Below, piece by piece: positions 16,567 through 24,548 of a stretch of DNA of 64,000 bases (its first letter is position 1; every line of letters starts with the position of its first letter). Source of the stretch: JANMDU01 sp031375105 (GTDB lineage Bacteria > Pseudomonadota > Gammaproteobacteria > Burkholderiales > Burkholderiaceae_C). The stretch is taken from assembly GCA_031375105.1 (NCBI GenBank), contig JANMHJ010000071.1, forward strand, positions 181,599 to 245,598, read 5' to 3'. The notes beneath the pieces are model-generated. The model saw only the letters and a program-made list of their open reading frames with translations. It made no database searches and was not told where the DNA came from. A program made the translations under genes and the position numbers.

Positions 16567-18132
16567 ATGAGCACCACCCGTTTGAGCCCACTGGATGCCG
16601 CTTGGCTGTTCACAGAAACGCGCGCCACGCCCAATCATGTGGGCGGCCTTTTGCAATTCAAGCTGCCGCCTGATGCGCCAAAAGACTTCATGCGCCAGCT
16701 CATGCTGGATTTTCGCGGCCATCGCAGCTTTGCTGCACCTTGGAGTCGCAAGCTCAAAGTCCCCTTTAACAAAAATCCTGCGCACTCTTGGATCGATGCC
16801 GACGACATTGATTTGGAATACCACGTCAGGCATGCGGCTTTGCCTTGGCCTGGCGGCGAGCGCGAGCTGGGTGAGTTGGTGGGCCGCCTGCACAGTGCAC
16901 CGATTGACTTGGCGCGTCCACCTTGGGAATGCACCATCATTGAAGGACTAGAGGGCGACCGCTTTGCGCTCTTTATCAAGATGCATCACAGCCTGATTGA
17001 CGGTGTCAGTGGTGTGAAGTTGCTTCATAAAGCCATGGCCACAGATCCTGTGACGAGCTTAAAATTGCCGCCTTTCTGGGCGACTGGCAACACTGCACAA
17101 GCCAAAGAAAAACGTCGCTCTGAAGGATCTCGCGCTGTACCCACCGTGGCCAGCGCAACGGCTGCCGCCTTAGAAGAGCTGAGCCTGCAGGCCAAATCGA
17201 TACCGCAGCTCGCTTTGGCATTTGGAAAAATCATCAAACGCATTGGCGATCCAACCGATGGCTTGGTGGTGCCTTTTAATTCACCGCGCTCTGTGCTCAA
17301 TGGCCGCGTGCGCGAAAAGCGCCGCTTTGCCACGCAGCAGTTTTCTATGCTGCGTTTGCGCAATGTGGCAGAGGCTGCGGGTTGCACGCTCAACGATGTG
17401 GTGCTCACGTTGTGTGGCGGTGCGCTGCGACGATTCTTATCGGAGCGAGACAGCCTGCCCGAAAAGTCGCTCACCGCAGGTATTCCCGTTTCTGTGCGCC
17501 CCAAAGATGACGAAGGCACGGGCAACGCCATCAGCTTCATCGTGGCCACACTGGGCACAGACATTGCTGATCCGCTAGGGCGCCTGCAAGCCATCAAAAG
17601 ATCGGTGCAACACGCCAAAGCGCATGTGCAAAGCCTGCCGCGCCAAGTGATGACGCAATACACCATGCTGCTGATGGCACCCACCTTACTCACGCTGCTA
17701 TCAGGCATTGGCGGGCGCTTGCCACCGATGTTCAACATCACCATCTCCAATGTGCCCGGGCCGGATAAGCCGCTGTATTTCAGAGGCGCTGAGCTGCTGT
17801 CGATTTACCCGGCTTCCATCGTCACGCACGGACAGGCGCTGAACATCACCTGCGAAAGCTATGCTGGCTACATGAACTTTGGCTTCACGGCTTGCCATAC
17901 TTCGCTGCCCAGCACGCAAAAGCTCGCGGTGTACACGGGTGAGGCGCTTGCTGAATTGGAAACGCTGCTGGGCTTGACAGCTGCGCCAAAGAAAGTGGCC
18001 AAAACAGTCCCAGTGCCCAAAGCAACAAAAGTAACAAAAGCAGCCAAAGCACCTGCACGCAAAGTGGCTGCAAAATCTGCCAAACCAGCGCCAGCCGTCA
18101 AAACTTCCAGGCCCAAAAAGCCCGCGAAGTAA
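16567..18132 (+). CDS. Wax ester synthase/diacylglycerol acyltransferase (WS/DGAT), first copy
   Basis: WS/DGAT enzymes esterify acyl-CoA with fatty alcohols or diacylglycerol to make wax esters or triacylglycerol. The protein is 521 residues from ATG 16567. It begins 'RLSPLDAAWLFTETRATPNHVGG', and has the active-site motif HHSLIDG (His140, His141, Asp145) and the family's C-terminal 'PPMFNITISNVPGPDKPLYFRGAELLSIYPASIV'. The last 50 residues are a Lys/Ala/Pro-rich tail (KAPARKVAAKSAKPAPAVK...) outside the enzyme fold. A TTG at 16534 in frame is not a convincing start. It lies 74 bp after the acyl-reductase-like gene. Confidence 0.94.
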   Translation: MSTTRLSPLDAAWLFTETRATPNHVGGLLQFKLPPDAPKDFMRQLMLDFRGHRSFAAPWSRKLKVPFNKNPAHSWIDADDIDLEYHVRHAALPWPGGERELGELVGRLHSAPIDLARPPWECTIIEGLEGDRFALFIKMHHSLIDGVSGVKLLHKAMATDPVTSLKLPPFWATGNTAQAKEKRRSEGSRAVPTVASATAAALEELSLQAKSIPQLALAFGKIIKRIGDPTDGLVVPFNSPRSVLNGRVREKRRFATQQFSMLRLRNVAEAAGCTLNDVVLTLCGGALRRFLSERDSLPEKSLTAGIPVSVRPKDDEGTGNAISFIVATLGTDIADPLGRLQAIKRSVQHAKAHVQSLPRQVMTQYTMLLMAPTLLTLLSGIGGRLPPMFNITISNVPGPDKPLYFRGAELLSIYPASIVTHGQALNITCESYAGYMNFGFTACHTSLPSTQKLAVYTGEALAELETLLGLTAAPKKVAKTVPVPKATKVTKAAKAPARKVAAKSAKPAPAVKTSRPKKPAK

Positions 18133-18185
18133 ATTCGCAAGCCGACGTACAATTTTCTTCACATCAACTTTTTAGGAGCTTCCCC

Positions 18186-18437
18186 ATGGCCACCAAAGCC
18201 CAATTTGAAAAAGCCGCCGCAGATTCCAAAAACCTGTCTGAGCGCCCAGACAACGCCACCATGTTGCAAATTTATTCGCTCTACAAACAGGGCACTGTTG
18301 GCGACAACGAAGAGAAAAAACCCGGCTTTACCGACATGGTCGGCCGCGCCAAATGGGATGCCTGGAACAAACTCAAAGGTATCAGCACCAAAGATGCGAT
18401 GCAGCAGTATGTGGATCTGATTGAATCGCTGAAGTAA
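18186..18437 (+). CDS. Acyl-CoA-binding protein (ACBP)
   Basis: The 83-residue protein is a single ACBP domain. The four-helix pattern is intact, with acyl-CoA contact residues in 'MLQIYSLYKQGTVGDNEEKKPGFTDMVGRAKWDAWNKLKG'. The YxLYKQ, K-P-G and KWDAW elements are diagnostic. ACBP buffers long-chain acyl-CoA in the cytoplasm, so immediately after a wax ester synthase it would supply acyl donor. It is preceded by AGGAGCTTCCCC as ribosome binding site. ACBP genes are uncommon in bacteria, which strengthens the lipid-storage reading. Confidence 0.95.
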   Translation: MATKAQFEKAAADSKNLSERPDNATMLQIYSLYKQGTVGDNEEKKPGFTDMVGRAKWDAWNKLKGISTKDAMQQYVDLIESLK

Positions 18438-18442
18438 GGCCA

Positions 18443-18495
18443 TTTTGGCCTCTCCCCGTCATAGAATATGCGCGGAGTGCTACTAATTAAATAGC
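18443..18495 (-). repeat. Dispersed hairpin repeat, copy 7 (convergent intergenic)
   Basis: Minus strand: GCTATTTAATTAGTAGCACT, then CCGCGCATATTCTATGACGG. It fills the gap between the convergent ACBP and PHA-system genes. Confidence 0.9.
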
Positions 18496-18516
18496 AAAGC
18501 CTGTGTGTGAAAACAC

Positions 18517-18861
18517 TCAGGCTTTTTTCTTGGGCGCTGCTTTCTTCGCTGAAGCAGCGCCTTTCTCAGCGCTTTTGGCCAGCAGCTCATCGAGGTTTTT
18601 CTCGATCTCGGATTCGATCTTGCCTTTGAATGCGCCGAGTAGAAAGCCCAGCTTGGCATGCAGATCAAAGCCGGTGGCTGTGACGGCGAGTGTACCTTCT
18701 ACACCACTGCGCTTAAATTGCACTTCGTCTGAGGTTTTGCCTTCTTCGTAGGTGCATGCCATATCGAGCTTCTTCTCGGCATGCTCAGCCCATTGGTAAG
18801 CGACCTTGCGCGCCTCGGGCAAGCCGAGGGCGTGTTTGCGGGAAATTTTGATGTCTGGCAT
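18517..18861 (-). CDS. Polyhydroxyalkanoic acid system family protein
   Basis: This 114-residue protein matches the PHA granule-region family: 'MPDIKISRKHALGLPEARKVAYQWAEHAEKKLDM', 'VQFKRSGVEGTLAVTATGFDLHAKLGFLLGAFKGKIESEIEKNLDELL'. Members are encoded near PHA genes and are thought to act at the granule, though their biochemistry is not established. It too ends in a short basic tail (SAKKAAPKKKA). It converges on the ACBP gene, tying it to the storage-lipid cluster. Confidence 0.88.
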   Translation of the reverse strand: MPDIKISRKHALGLPEARKVAYQWAEHAEKKLDMACTYEEGKTSDEVQFKRSGVEGTLAVTATGFDLHAKLGFLLGAFKGKIESEIEKNLDELLAKSAEKGAASAKKAAPKKKA

Positions 18862-18883
18862 GGTGGTCTCCTGTGAATGAGGT

Positions 18884-19990
18884 TTATTTTGTCATGTCTT
18901 GCAAAGCGGCTCTCCGCGCATCTTTGGGCAGCGGCGTGATATTTTGAATTGCTTGGTAAAAAGCGGGCCAATTTTTGCCTTGCTTTTCAAACACGGCTTC
19001 GAACTGCGGAACGAGTTCATCGTAGGCGGCCAATGCGCCTAAGCTGGCGTTGTTGGCATGGGTAATGAAGCGGTCGTAGCCAGCAAAACCGCCCCAGCTT
19101 GCCTTCAATTGGGCATACTCATCGCGCAGTTGTTGCATGGCTTGTTGCTTCGATTTTTCGGTAGCAGCCTTATGGCCAGCACTTATTTCTTCAAGAAAAT
19201 TGGGGGCGTGTTGTACGTAAACAACAGCTAAGCGCTCCCGCGCACGCAGTGTGAGCGCACGAAACTCGCGGCGCTTGCTGTCAAACGCCGCGTATTCTTT
19301 TCTTGCTGCCTCAGAGCCATGGGTTGCGAGCCATTGCTGCCCGCCCAGTCGCTCCACTGCCGTAGCAAAGGATTCGTTGAACATCGTGTCATCCTTCACA
19401 TAGAGCACCTGATGCGCCAGCTCATGAAAGATTATCCGCGCCAGCTCACCTTCTGGATACATGATGAAGGTCGATAGCAGAGGATCGCCGCCTGCCCAGT
19501 TCAAATAACCCAGCGTGGAATACGCGGGCACGCCATACACATTCACTTCAAAGCCTTCGGCCTTCACGCGCTCAGCCTCCATCTTCGCATCGGCCTCCGT
19601 GTAATAGCCGCGATACCCCACGCAGCCCACCACGGCAAAGCACCAAGTTTTGAGTTGCAGCGAATATGGCGGCGCGGCCACCACATTCCACACCACGGCG
19701 CTACGCTTCAAATCGGCATAGCGGCGATAGCTGGCATTGCTGGGCAAAGCCAGCTCGGTTGACGCAAATTCGCGGATGCGTTGGGCAAGTTGCAAGCGGC
19801 GTTTGGTTGCTTCAGGCATCTGAGGGTCATCCAGCCAATCTTGCACTGGCCTGGCGGCATTCATCACCGCAATATGGCCTTGTGTGTTTTGCCAGTAATA
19901 GCCTAGATTGCTACAACCTGTCAATCCAATTGCTATTAATACGATAGCAAACAATGCAGATAATATAACGGCAATTGGCCTATTTTTCAT
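18884..19990 (-). CDS. Predicted lipoprotein aminopeptidase (COG4324 type)
   Basis: The protein (368 residues from ATG 19990) has an N-terminal lipoprotein signal ending 'IGLTGCSNLGYY' with the lipidated Cys at about 26. The zinc-peptidase motif 'FHELAHQVLYV' and the downstream 'NESFATAVERLGG' supply the HExxH-type His residues and third ligand Glu of the family. It is therefore an outer-membrane or periplasm-facing peptidase. The whole hydrophobic stretch of the signal (RPIAVILSALFAIVLIAI) is encoded by a dispersed repeat copy. Starts at 20014 or 20041 are possible and would overlap the end of the upstream oxidoreductase gene. Confidence 0.88.
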   Translation of the reverse strand: MKNRPIAVILSALFAIVLIAIGLTGCSNLGYYWQNTQGHIAVMNAARPVQDWLDDPQMPEATKRRLQLAQRIREFASTELALPSNASYRRYADLKRSAVVWNVVAAPPYSLQLKTWCFAVVGCVGYRGYYTEADAKMEAERVKAEGFEVNVYGVPAYSTLGYLNWAGGDPLLSTFIMYPEGELARIIFHELAHQVLYVKDDTMFNESFATAVERLGGQQWLATHGSEAARKEYAAFDSKRREFRALTLRARERLAVVYVQHAPNFLEEISAGHKAATEKSKQQAMQQLRDEYAQLKASWGGFAGYDRFITHANNASLGALAAYDELVPQFEAVFEKQGKNWPAFYQAIQNITPLPKDARRAALQDMTK

Positions 19991-19994
19991 GAAA
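19932..19994 (+). repeat. Dispersed hairpin repeat, copy 8 (lipoprotein signal region)
   Basis: GCTATTAATACGATAGC hairpin, AATGCAGATAATATAACGGC and a T-rich tail. It is antisense and in frame, and encodes the lipoprotein signal h-region of the aminopeptidase. Confidence 0.88.
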
Positions 19995-20003
19995 TAAATG
20001 AAT

Positions 20004-22061
20004 CTAGGCAGCATCTGCGCTGACCTGCACCAAGCAGTCATAAAACACCGGACCGCGCCCCATGTCCGTCAGGCGCTGGCTGGTCAGTTCGTTCACATTT
20101 TTGCCATCCAGGCCCATCTTGCGCCACCAAATGCCTAGGCCGTGGACCACGCCAGCGCGGGCGCGCGGCGAGATTTGGGCTTTGCAACGATAGCTGCCGC
20201 GCTCGTTGAAGATGCGCACAATGCTGCCGTCTTCAATGCCGCGCTGCGCAGCATCTAGCGTGCTGATCTCCAACAGCGGTTCGCCTTCCATATCGCGCAG
20301 ACTTTTCACATTCACGAAGGTGGAGTTGAGGAAATTACGCGCAGGTGGCGAGATCATGGCCAGCGGAAATCGAGTATCGCTGCCAGCGGTTTCGTAGTTC
20401 GGCAGATGATCTGGAACGCCGTGCACGCTGCTGACAAACTCACATTTGCCAGAAGCTGTGGGAAAGCCGCCTGCTGCATACGGTGCATCAGGTAGGTTCA
20501 AAGGCGCAAAGCCATCTTTTAACAATTGCTCAAAACTCACCACGCCATCAAATGCTGTGCGGCAAAGCGTTTCATCATCATCTTCAAAACACGCTTCCGT
20601 GTAGCCCATGCGTACAGCCAGTTCGCGGAAAATTTGCGTGTTGGGCTTGGCTTCGCCCACAGGTGCAATCGCAGCTTGGTTGAGCATCACATCAGTGTGG
20701 CCATAGGCCAAATGCACATCCCAGTGCTCAAGCTGCGTGGTGGCGGGCAAGATGTAGTCGGCGTAGTCAGCGGTGTCGGTTTGGAAATGCTCCAAGACGA
20801 CGGTGAACAAATCTTCTCGCGAAAAGCCTTGCACCACTTTGCTGCTCTCTGGCGCAACAGCCACGGGATTGCTGTTGTACACGATCAGCGCTTTTATTTT
20901 GCTGCCAAATTCTGCTGACGACTCACGCAACAAGTCGTTGCCAATCGTGCTCATGTTGACCGTGCGTGGTGTTTTACCAGCCAATAAATCTGGCCGATGC
21001 AGCGCGGCGCGATTCACCGGAAACATGCCCGAGCTAGAGAGCAACACCCCACCTGAGCGATGCCGCCAGGCGCCCACCAGCGCTGGCAAGCACACAATAG
21101 CCCGCGCCGCATTGCCACCGCCGCGCACGCGCTGCATGCCGTAGTTCAAACGAATCGCCACTGGCTCGCCGCGCTTGGCTGCTTGCCCGTATTCCCGCGC
21201 CAATTGAGTGATTTGTGCCTCTGGCACGCCGCAAACCTGCGCTGCTCGTTCGCAATTCCATAGCAAGGCTTGCTGCCGCAACGCCGCCCAACCCGAAGTA
21301 TGCTGCGCGATGTAGTCGTGATCAAGCCAATCGTTCTTGATCAGCTCATGCATGATGGCGAGTGCCAGAGCCGCATCTGTGCCGGGCATGAGCTGGATGT
21401 GCTCGTGGCATTTCTCTGCCGTCTCGGTGCGGCGCGGATCAATGCACCAAATCTTGGCACCGAGGCGTTTGGCTTCTTGCACATAGCGCCAAAAATGCAA
21501 ATTGCTGGTGATGGAATTGCTACCCCAGATCACGATCAGCTTGCTTTCGGCAAAGAATTCCACCTTCATGCCCACTTTGCCGCCCAGTGTGTGCATCAGC
21601 GCTTCTGTGCCCGCCGCAGAGCAAATCGTGCGATCCAGTTGCGAAGCGCCTAACTTGTTAAAAAACCGCGCGGCCATGCCTTCGCTTTGCGCCAAACCCA
21701 TCGTGCCCGCATAGCTGTAGGGAAGAATCGCTTGCGGGTCATGCGCAGCGATTGCTTTGAAGCGCTGGGCGATGTCATTCAAAGCCTCGTCCCAAGAGAC
21801 ACGTTCAAACTGCCCAGCGCCTTTTTCGCCGACACGCCTCATGGGATAGAGCAAGCGCTCAGGATGATAGGTGCGCTCGGTGTATTTATTCACCTTGGCG
21901 CAGAGCGTGCCATGGGTGTGCGCATGCGCCGGATTGCCGCGCACTTTCAAAGCGACACCATCTTTCACCTCGGTGAGAAAGGCGCAGGTATCGGGGCAAT
22001 CATGTGGGCAAGCACCACGCACTTGAATCGGCACATGTACTACAGAATTATTCATAGCCAT
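20004..22061 (-). CDS. Molybdopterin (bis-MGD) oxidoreductase of the DMSO reductase family
   Basis: The 685-residue cytoplasmic-type enzyme has an N-terminal [4Fe-4S] motif 'ACPHDCPDTCAFL' with the fourth Cys in 'GTLCAKVNKY'. The Mo-bis-MGD domains follow: 'ILPYSYAGTMGLAQSEGMAARFFNKLGAS', 'LIVIWGSNSITSNLHFW', 'IDPRRTETAEKC' and a C-terminal molydopterin-dinucleotide-binding domain ('PLLEISTLDAAQRGIEDGSIVRIFNERGS'). No twin-arginine signal or partner subunit gene is adjacent. The substrate is unknown; related enzymes include formate-dehydrogenase-like and biotin-sulfoxide-reductase-like members. Confidence 0.92.
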   Translation of the reverse strand: MAMNNSVVHVPIQVRGACPHDCPDTCAFLTEVKDGVALKVRGNPAHAHTHGTLCAKVNKYTERTYHPERLLYPMRRVGEKGAGQFERVSWDEALNDIAQRFKAIAAHDPQAILPYSYAGTMGLAQSEGMAARFFNKLGASQLDRTICSAAGTEALMHTLGGKVGMKVEFFAESKLIVIWGSNSITSNLHFWRYVQEAKRLGAKIWCIDPRRTETAEKCHEHIQLMPGTDAALALAIMHELIKNDWLDHDYIAQHTSGWAALRQQALLWNCERAAQVCGVPEAQITQLAREYGQAAKRGEPVAIRLNYGMQRVRGGGNAARAIVCLPALVGAWRHRSGGVLLSSSGMFPVNRAALHRPDLLAGKTPRTVNMSTIGNDLLRESSAEFGSKIKALIVYNSNPVAVAPESSKVVQGFSREDLFTVVLEHFQTDTADYADYILPATTQLEHWDVHLAYGHTDVMLNQAAIAPVGEAKPNTQIFRELAVRMGYTEACFEDDDETLCRTAFDGVVSFEQLLKDGFAPLNLPDAPYAAGGFPTASGKCEFVSSVHGVPDHLPNYETAGSDTRFPLAMISPPARNFLNSTFVNVKSLRDMEGEPLLEISTLDAAQRGIEDGSIVRIFNERGSYRCKAQISPRARAGVVHGLGIWWRKMGLDGKNVNELTSQRLTDMGRGPVFYDCLVQVSADAA

Positions 22062-22137
22062 TCGGGGGAAAACAGGGGGAAGACAAGAGCTGAATTTGCA
22101 TCATGATACGCGTTGATCTACGAAGAGGAGCATCACC

Positions 22138-23253
22138 ATGAACAATCCAAGCCGCCGCATCTACCTAGCGCTCGCCCTGCTCTGCTGCCACAGCCTGCCT
22201 GTGATCGCGCAATCATCTAGCGGCGTGAGCAAGACGGCCATCACCATTGGCCAGCCCACCGCGCTCACCGGCGCAGCCGCCGCGCTGGCGCTGCCTTTCC
22301 ACCAAGGCGCGAAGCTGTATTTTGATCGCGTCAATGCCGCAGGTGGCATCAATGGCCGCAACATCAATTTGGTCGTGCTTGATGATGGTGGCAACCCAGC
22401 AGCAACAAAAGCCAATGCGCAAAAATTAGTGCAAGGTGGCGTGCTTGCGCTCTTTGGGAGCTACGGTTCAGCGCAGACCACAGCCGCCTATGAAGCAGTG
22501 AAAGACAGCGACACAATCCTCTTTGCACCTATGGCTGCGGCTGACGAACTGCAAGGCGCAAATTTCCCCAACCTGTATTCCACGCGCCCCGGTTATAGCG
22601 AGGAAGCCTTGGCCATCGTGCGCCACAGCCAAACCTTGGGCGCACGCAAGCTGGCCATCGCCCATGGGCGCGACAGCGAATCCCTCAGCGCACTCGATGC
22701 CGCCAAACGCACTATGAGCGCACTGGGTGCCAACAATGTGGGCGAAGGTACCCTCGACAGTATCGACAAACTCCTCCTCACGCGTCCAGAATCCTTGCTC
22801 GTGATCGGCACGCCGCAGGAAGCGGCCAAAGCTGTGCGCGATGCACGCAGCAAAGGCTATCGCGGGCCAATTTATGGTTTTTCGAACACAGGCGAGAGTC
22901 TGCTGGCCGAGCAGCTGGGTGGCGCGGGCGCAGGCGTGGTGCTGGTGCGCGTGACCCCGCGCTCAGACAACGCCAAGAGCGTGGTTGTGCGCGAGTTGAT
23001 GCAAGATGCGCAAACCGCAAAATTAGGCAAACCCAATGTTTACATGCTGGAGGGCTACATCGCCGCACGTACTTTGGCAGAGGCCATCCGCAAAGCAGGC
23101 AAAGAACCTAGCAACGCCAAACTACGCAAAGCCATCGAAGGCCTCAATGAGTGGGATATGGGCGGTTTTCGCATCAGCTTCGATGGCGGCCGCACGGGTT
23201 CCAAGCTGGTAGAGCTGAGCTTGATTGACTCAACAGGCAAAGTGCGCGAATAA
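22138..23253 (+). CDS. LivK-like ABC transporter substrate-binding protein
   Basis: The 371-residue periplasmic binding protein has a signal peptide (cleavage near VIAQS) and a type I, branched-chain-amino-acid-type fold: 'AITIGQPTALTGAAAALALPFHQGAKLYFDRVNAAGGINGR' and 'VLALFGSYGSAQTTAAYEAVKDSDTILFAPMAAADELQG'. A good AGAGGAG ribosome binding site precedes ATG 22138. No permease or ATPase genes are next to it, so it may serve a transporter encoded elsewhere or act in sensing. Ligand unknown. Confidence 0.9.
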   Translation: MNNPSRRIYLALALLCCHSLPVIAQSSSGVSKTAITIGQPTALTGAAAALALPFHQGAKLYFDRVNAAGGINGRNINLVVLDDGGNPAATKANAQKLVQGGVLALFGSYGSAQTTAAYEAVKDSDTILFAPMAAADELQGANFPNLYSTRPGYSEEALAIVRHSQTLGARKLAIAHGRDSESLSALDAAKRTMSALGANNVGEGTLDSIDKLLLTRPESLLVIGTPQEAAKAVRDARSKGYRGPIYGFSNTGESLLAEQLGGAGAGVVLVRVTPRSDNAKSVVVRELMQDAQTAKLGKPNVYMLEGYIAARTLAEAIRKAGKEPSNAKLRKAIEGLNEWDMGGFRISFDGGRTGSKLVELSLIDSTGKVRE

Positions 23254-23257
23254 ATCT

Positions 23258-24487
23258 TCAATCTAAAACGGGTAGAAGCGCCTTCAAAAGATCTGGCACA
23301 GCCAAACCCTGTAAAAACACTTCACAACGCGTGAGCTGCTCTAGGCTCACAAACTCATCGGCCTGATGCGCCTGATTGATCGAGCCCGGGCCGCAGACCA
23401 CCGTGTCGATGCCCGCTTGCTTGAACAGGCCCGCCTCCGTGCCAAAAGCCACGAGCGTGCTCTTTGCCTCACCGCTGAGCTGCTTGGCCAGCTGCGTGAT
23501 GGCATGTTTATCTGAGCCAAGGAAACTGGGTACAGCGCAAATTTCTTCAAACGAAAAACCCGCATCAGGCGCTATATTTTTCATAGCATACTGCGCAGAC
23601 TCTGTAAATGCTAACACCTGCTTTTGCATCAAATTCACATCCGCAGTGGGTAAATCGCGGAATTCATAGTGAAACCAAGCATCGCGCGGCACCACGTTGT
23701 CTGCAATGCCGCCTTGAAATTGGCCCACGCTCGCGGTAGAAAACGGCACGTCAAAGCCTTCATAGCGTGGCTCATTCAAGCGCCAATCGTCGGCCATGCC
23801 GCGAATGAAGCTCACCACTTTCGCCGCTTCTTCAATCGCATTGACGGAAGACGGCGTCAGCGAAGAATGCGCCTCCTTACCGCGAACGCAGCAGCGCCAG
23901 CGGTACACACCCTTGTGCGCAATCGCCGGCACCATGCTGGTGGGCTCGCCCACGATGCAAGCCAGCGGCTGGATACCAGCGTCTTTCATGTCGGCGATCA
24001 GCTCTTTCACGCCGAAGCAGCCGACTTCTTCGTCGTAGCTCAGTGCGTAATGAATCGCATAAGGTAAATCGCTCTCCAGATACAGCTTGGCTTGCGAAAG
24101 CGCGCAAGCGATGAAGCCTTTCATATCGGCGCTGCCTCGGCCATATAGGCGCGATTCCACTGTGCCGTTGTCGCACTTAGTCTCTTTGACTACAGCGCCC
24201 AGCGGGTCAAGCGTCCAATCCTGTCCATCCCAGGGCACGGTATCGGTGTGGCCACTCAGGATCAGCCCCGCAGGCTTGCCCGCACCCACGGTGGCAAACA
24301 AGTTCGCCTTGGTTTTGTCAGCATTGGATGTCAGGCGTACATCCACACCCAAACCGCGCAAGTGATCCGCCGCCAGCTCAATCAACGGCAAATTGCTGTT
24401 GCGACTGACGGTGTTGATACGGATGAGTTGCTGGGCCATCGAGAGGCTGGCCGGGGAAAGGCGTATTGGCGACAGGGTTGGGTGCAT
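23258..24487 (-). CDS. argE: Acetylornithine deacetylase (ArgE) / M20 family
   Basis: ArgE removes the acetyl group from N-acetylornithine in arginine synthesis. The 409-residue protein has the M20 di-zinc motifs 'LILSGHTDTVPWDGQDW', 'LYGRGSADMKGFIACAL', 'DEEVGCFGVKELI' and 'VGEPTSM', and ends '...FVSLEQLTRCEVFLQGLA'. ATG 24487 has an AGGAG that is very close to the start codon; ATG 24439 is an alternative. Residues about 286-303 (LAFTESAQYAMKNIAP) are encoded by a dispersed repeat, located after the dimerisation domain. Confidence 0.9.
   Translation of the reverse strand: MHPTLSPIRLSPASLSMAQQLIRINTVSRNSNLPLIELAADHLRGLGVDVRLTSNADKTKANLFATVGAGKPAGLILSGHTDTVPWDGQDWTLDPLGAVVKETKCDNGTVESRLYGRGSADMKGFIACALSQAKLYLESDLPYAIHYALSYDEEVGCFGVKELIADMKDAGIQPLACIVGEPTSMVPAIAHKGVYRWRCCVRGKEAHSSLTPSSVNAIEEAAKVVSFIRGMADDWRLNEPRYEGFDVPFSTASVGQFQGGIADNVVPRDAWFHYEFRDLPTADVNLMQKQVLAFTESAQYAMKNIAPDAGFSFEEICAVPSFLGSDKHAITQLAKQLSGEAKSTLVAFGTEAGLFKQAGIDTVVCGPGSINQAHQADEFVSLEQLTRCEVFLQGLAVPDLLKALLPVLD
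23571..23633 (+). repeat. Dispersed hairpin repeat, copy 9 (inside argE)
   Basis: GCTATATTTTTCATAGCATA, then CTGCGCAGACTCTGTAAATG. It is antisense and in frame. Confidence 0.85.
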
Positions 24488-24548
24488 CTCCTGATTCTCG
24501 CTCAGCTTAAAAGATTTAGACTGTAGGTTACTTCAGAAAGCCTTCCCC

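Noticed and set aside
18517..18861. Reading the 114-residue PHA-system protein as a histone-like protein because of its tail
   Set aside because: Only the last dozen residues are basic and repetitive; the body matches the PHA granule-region family.
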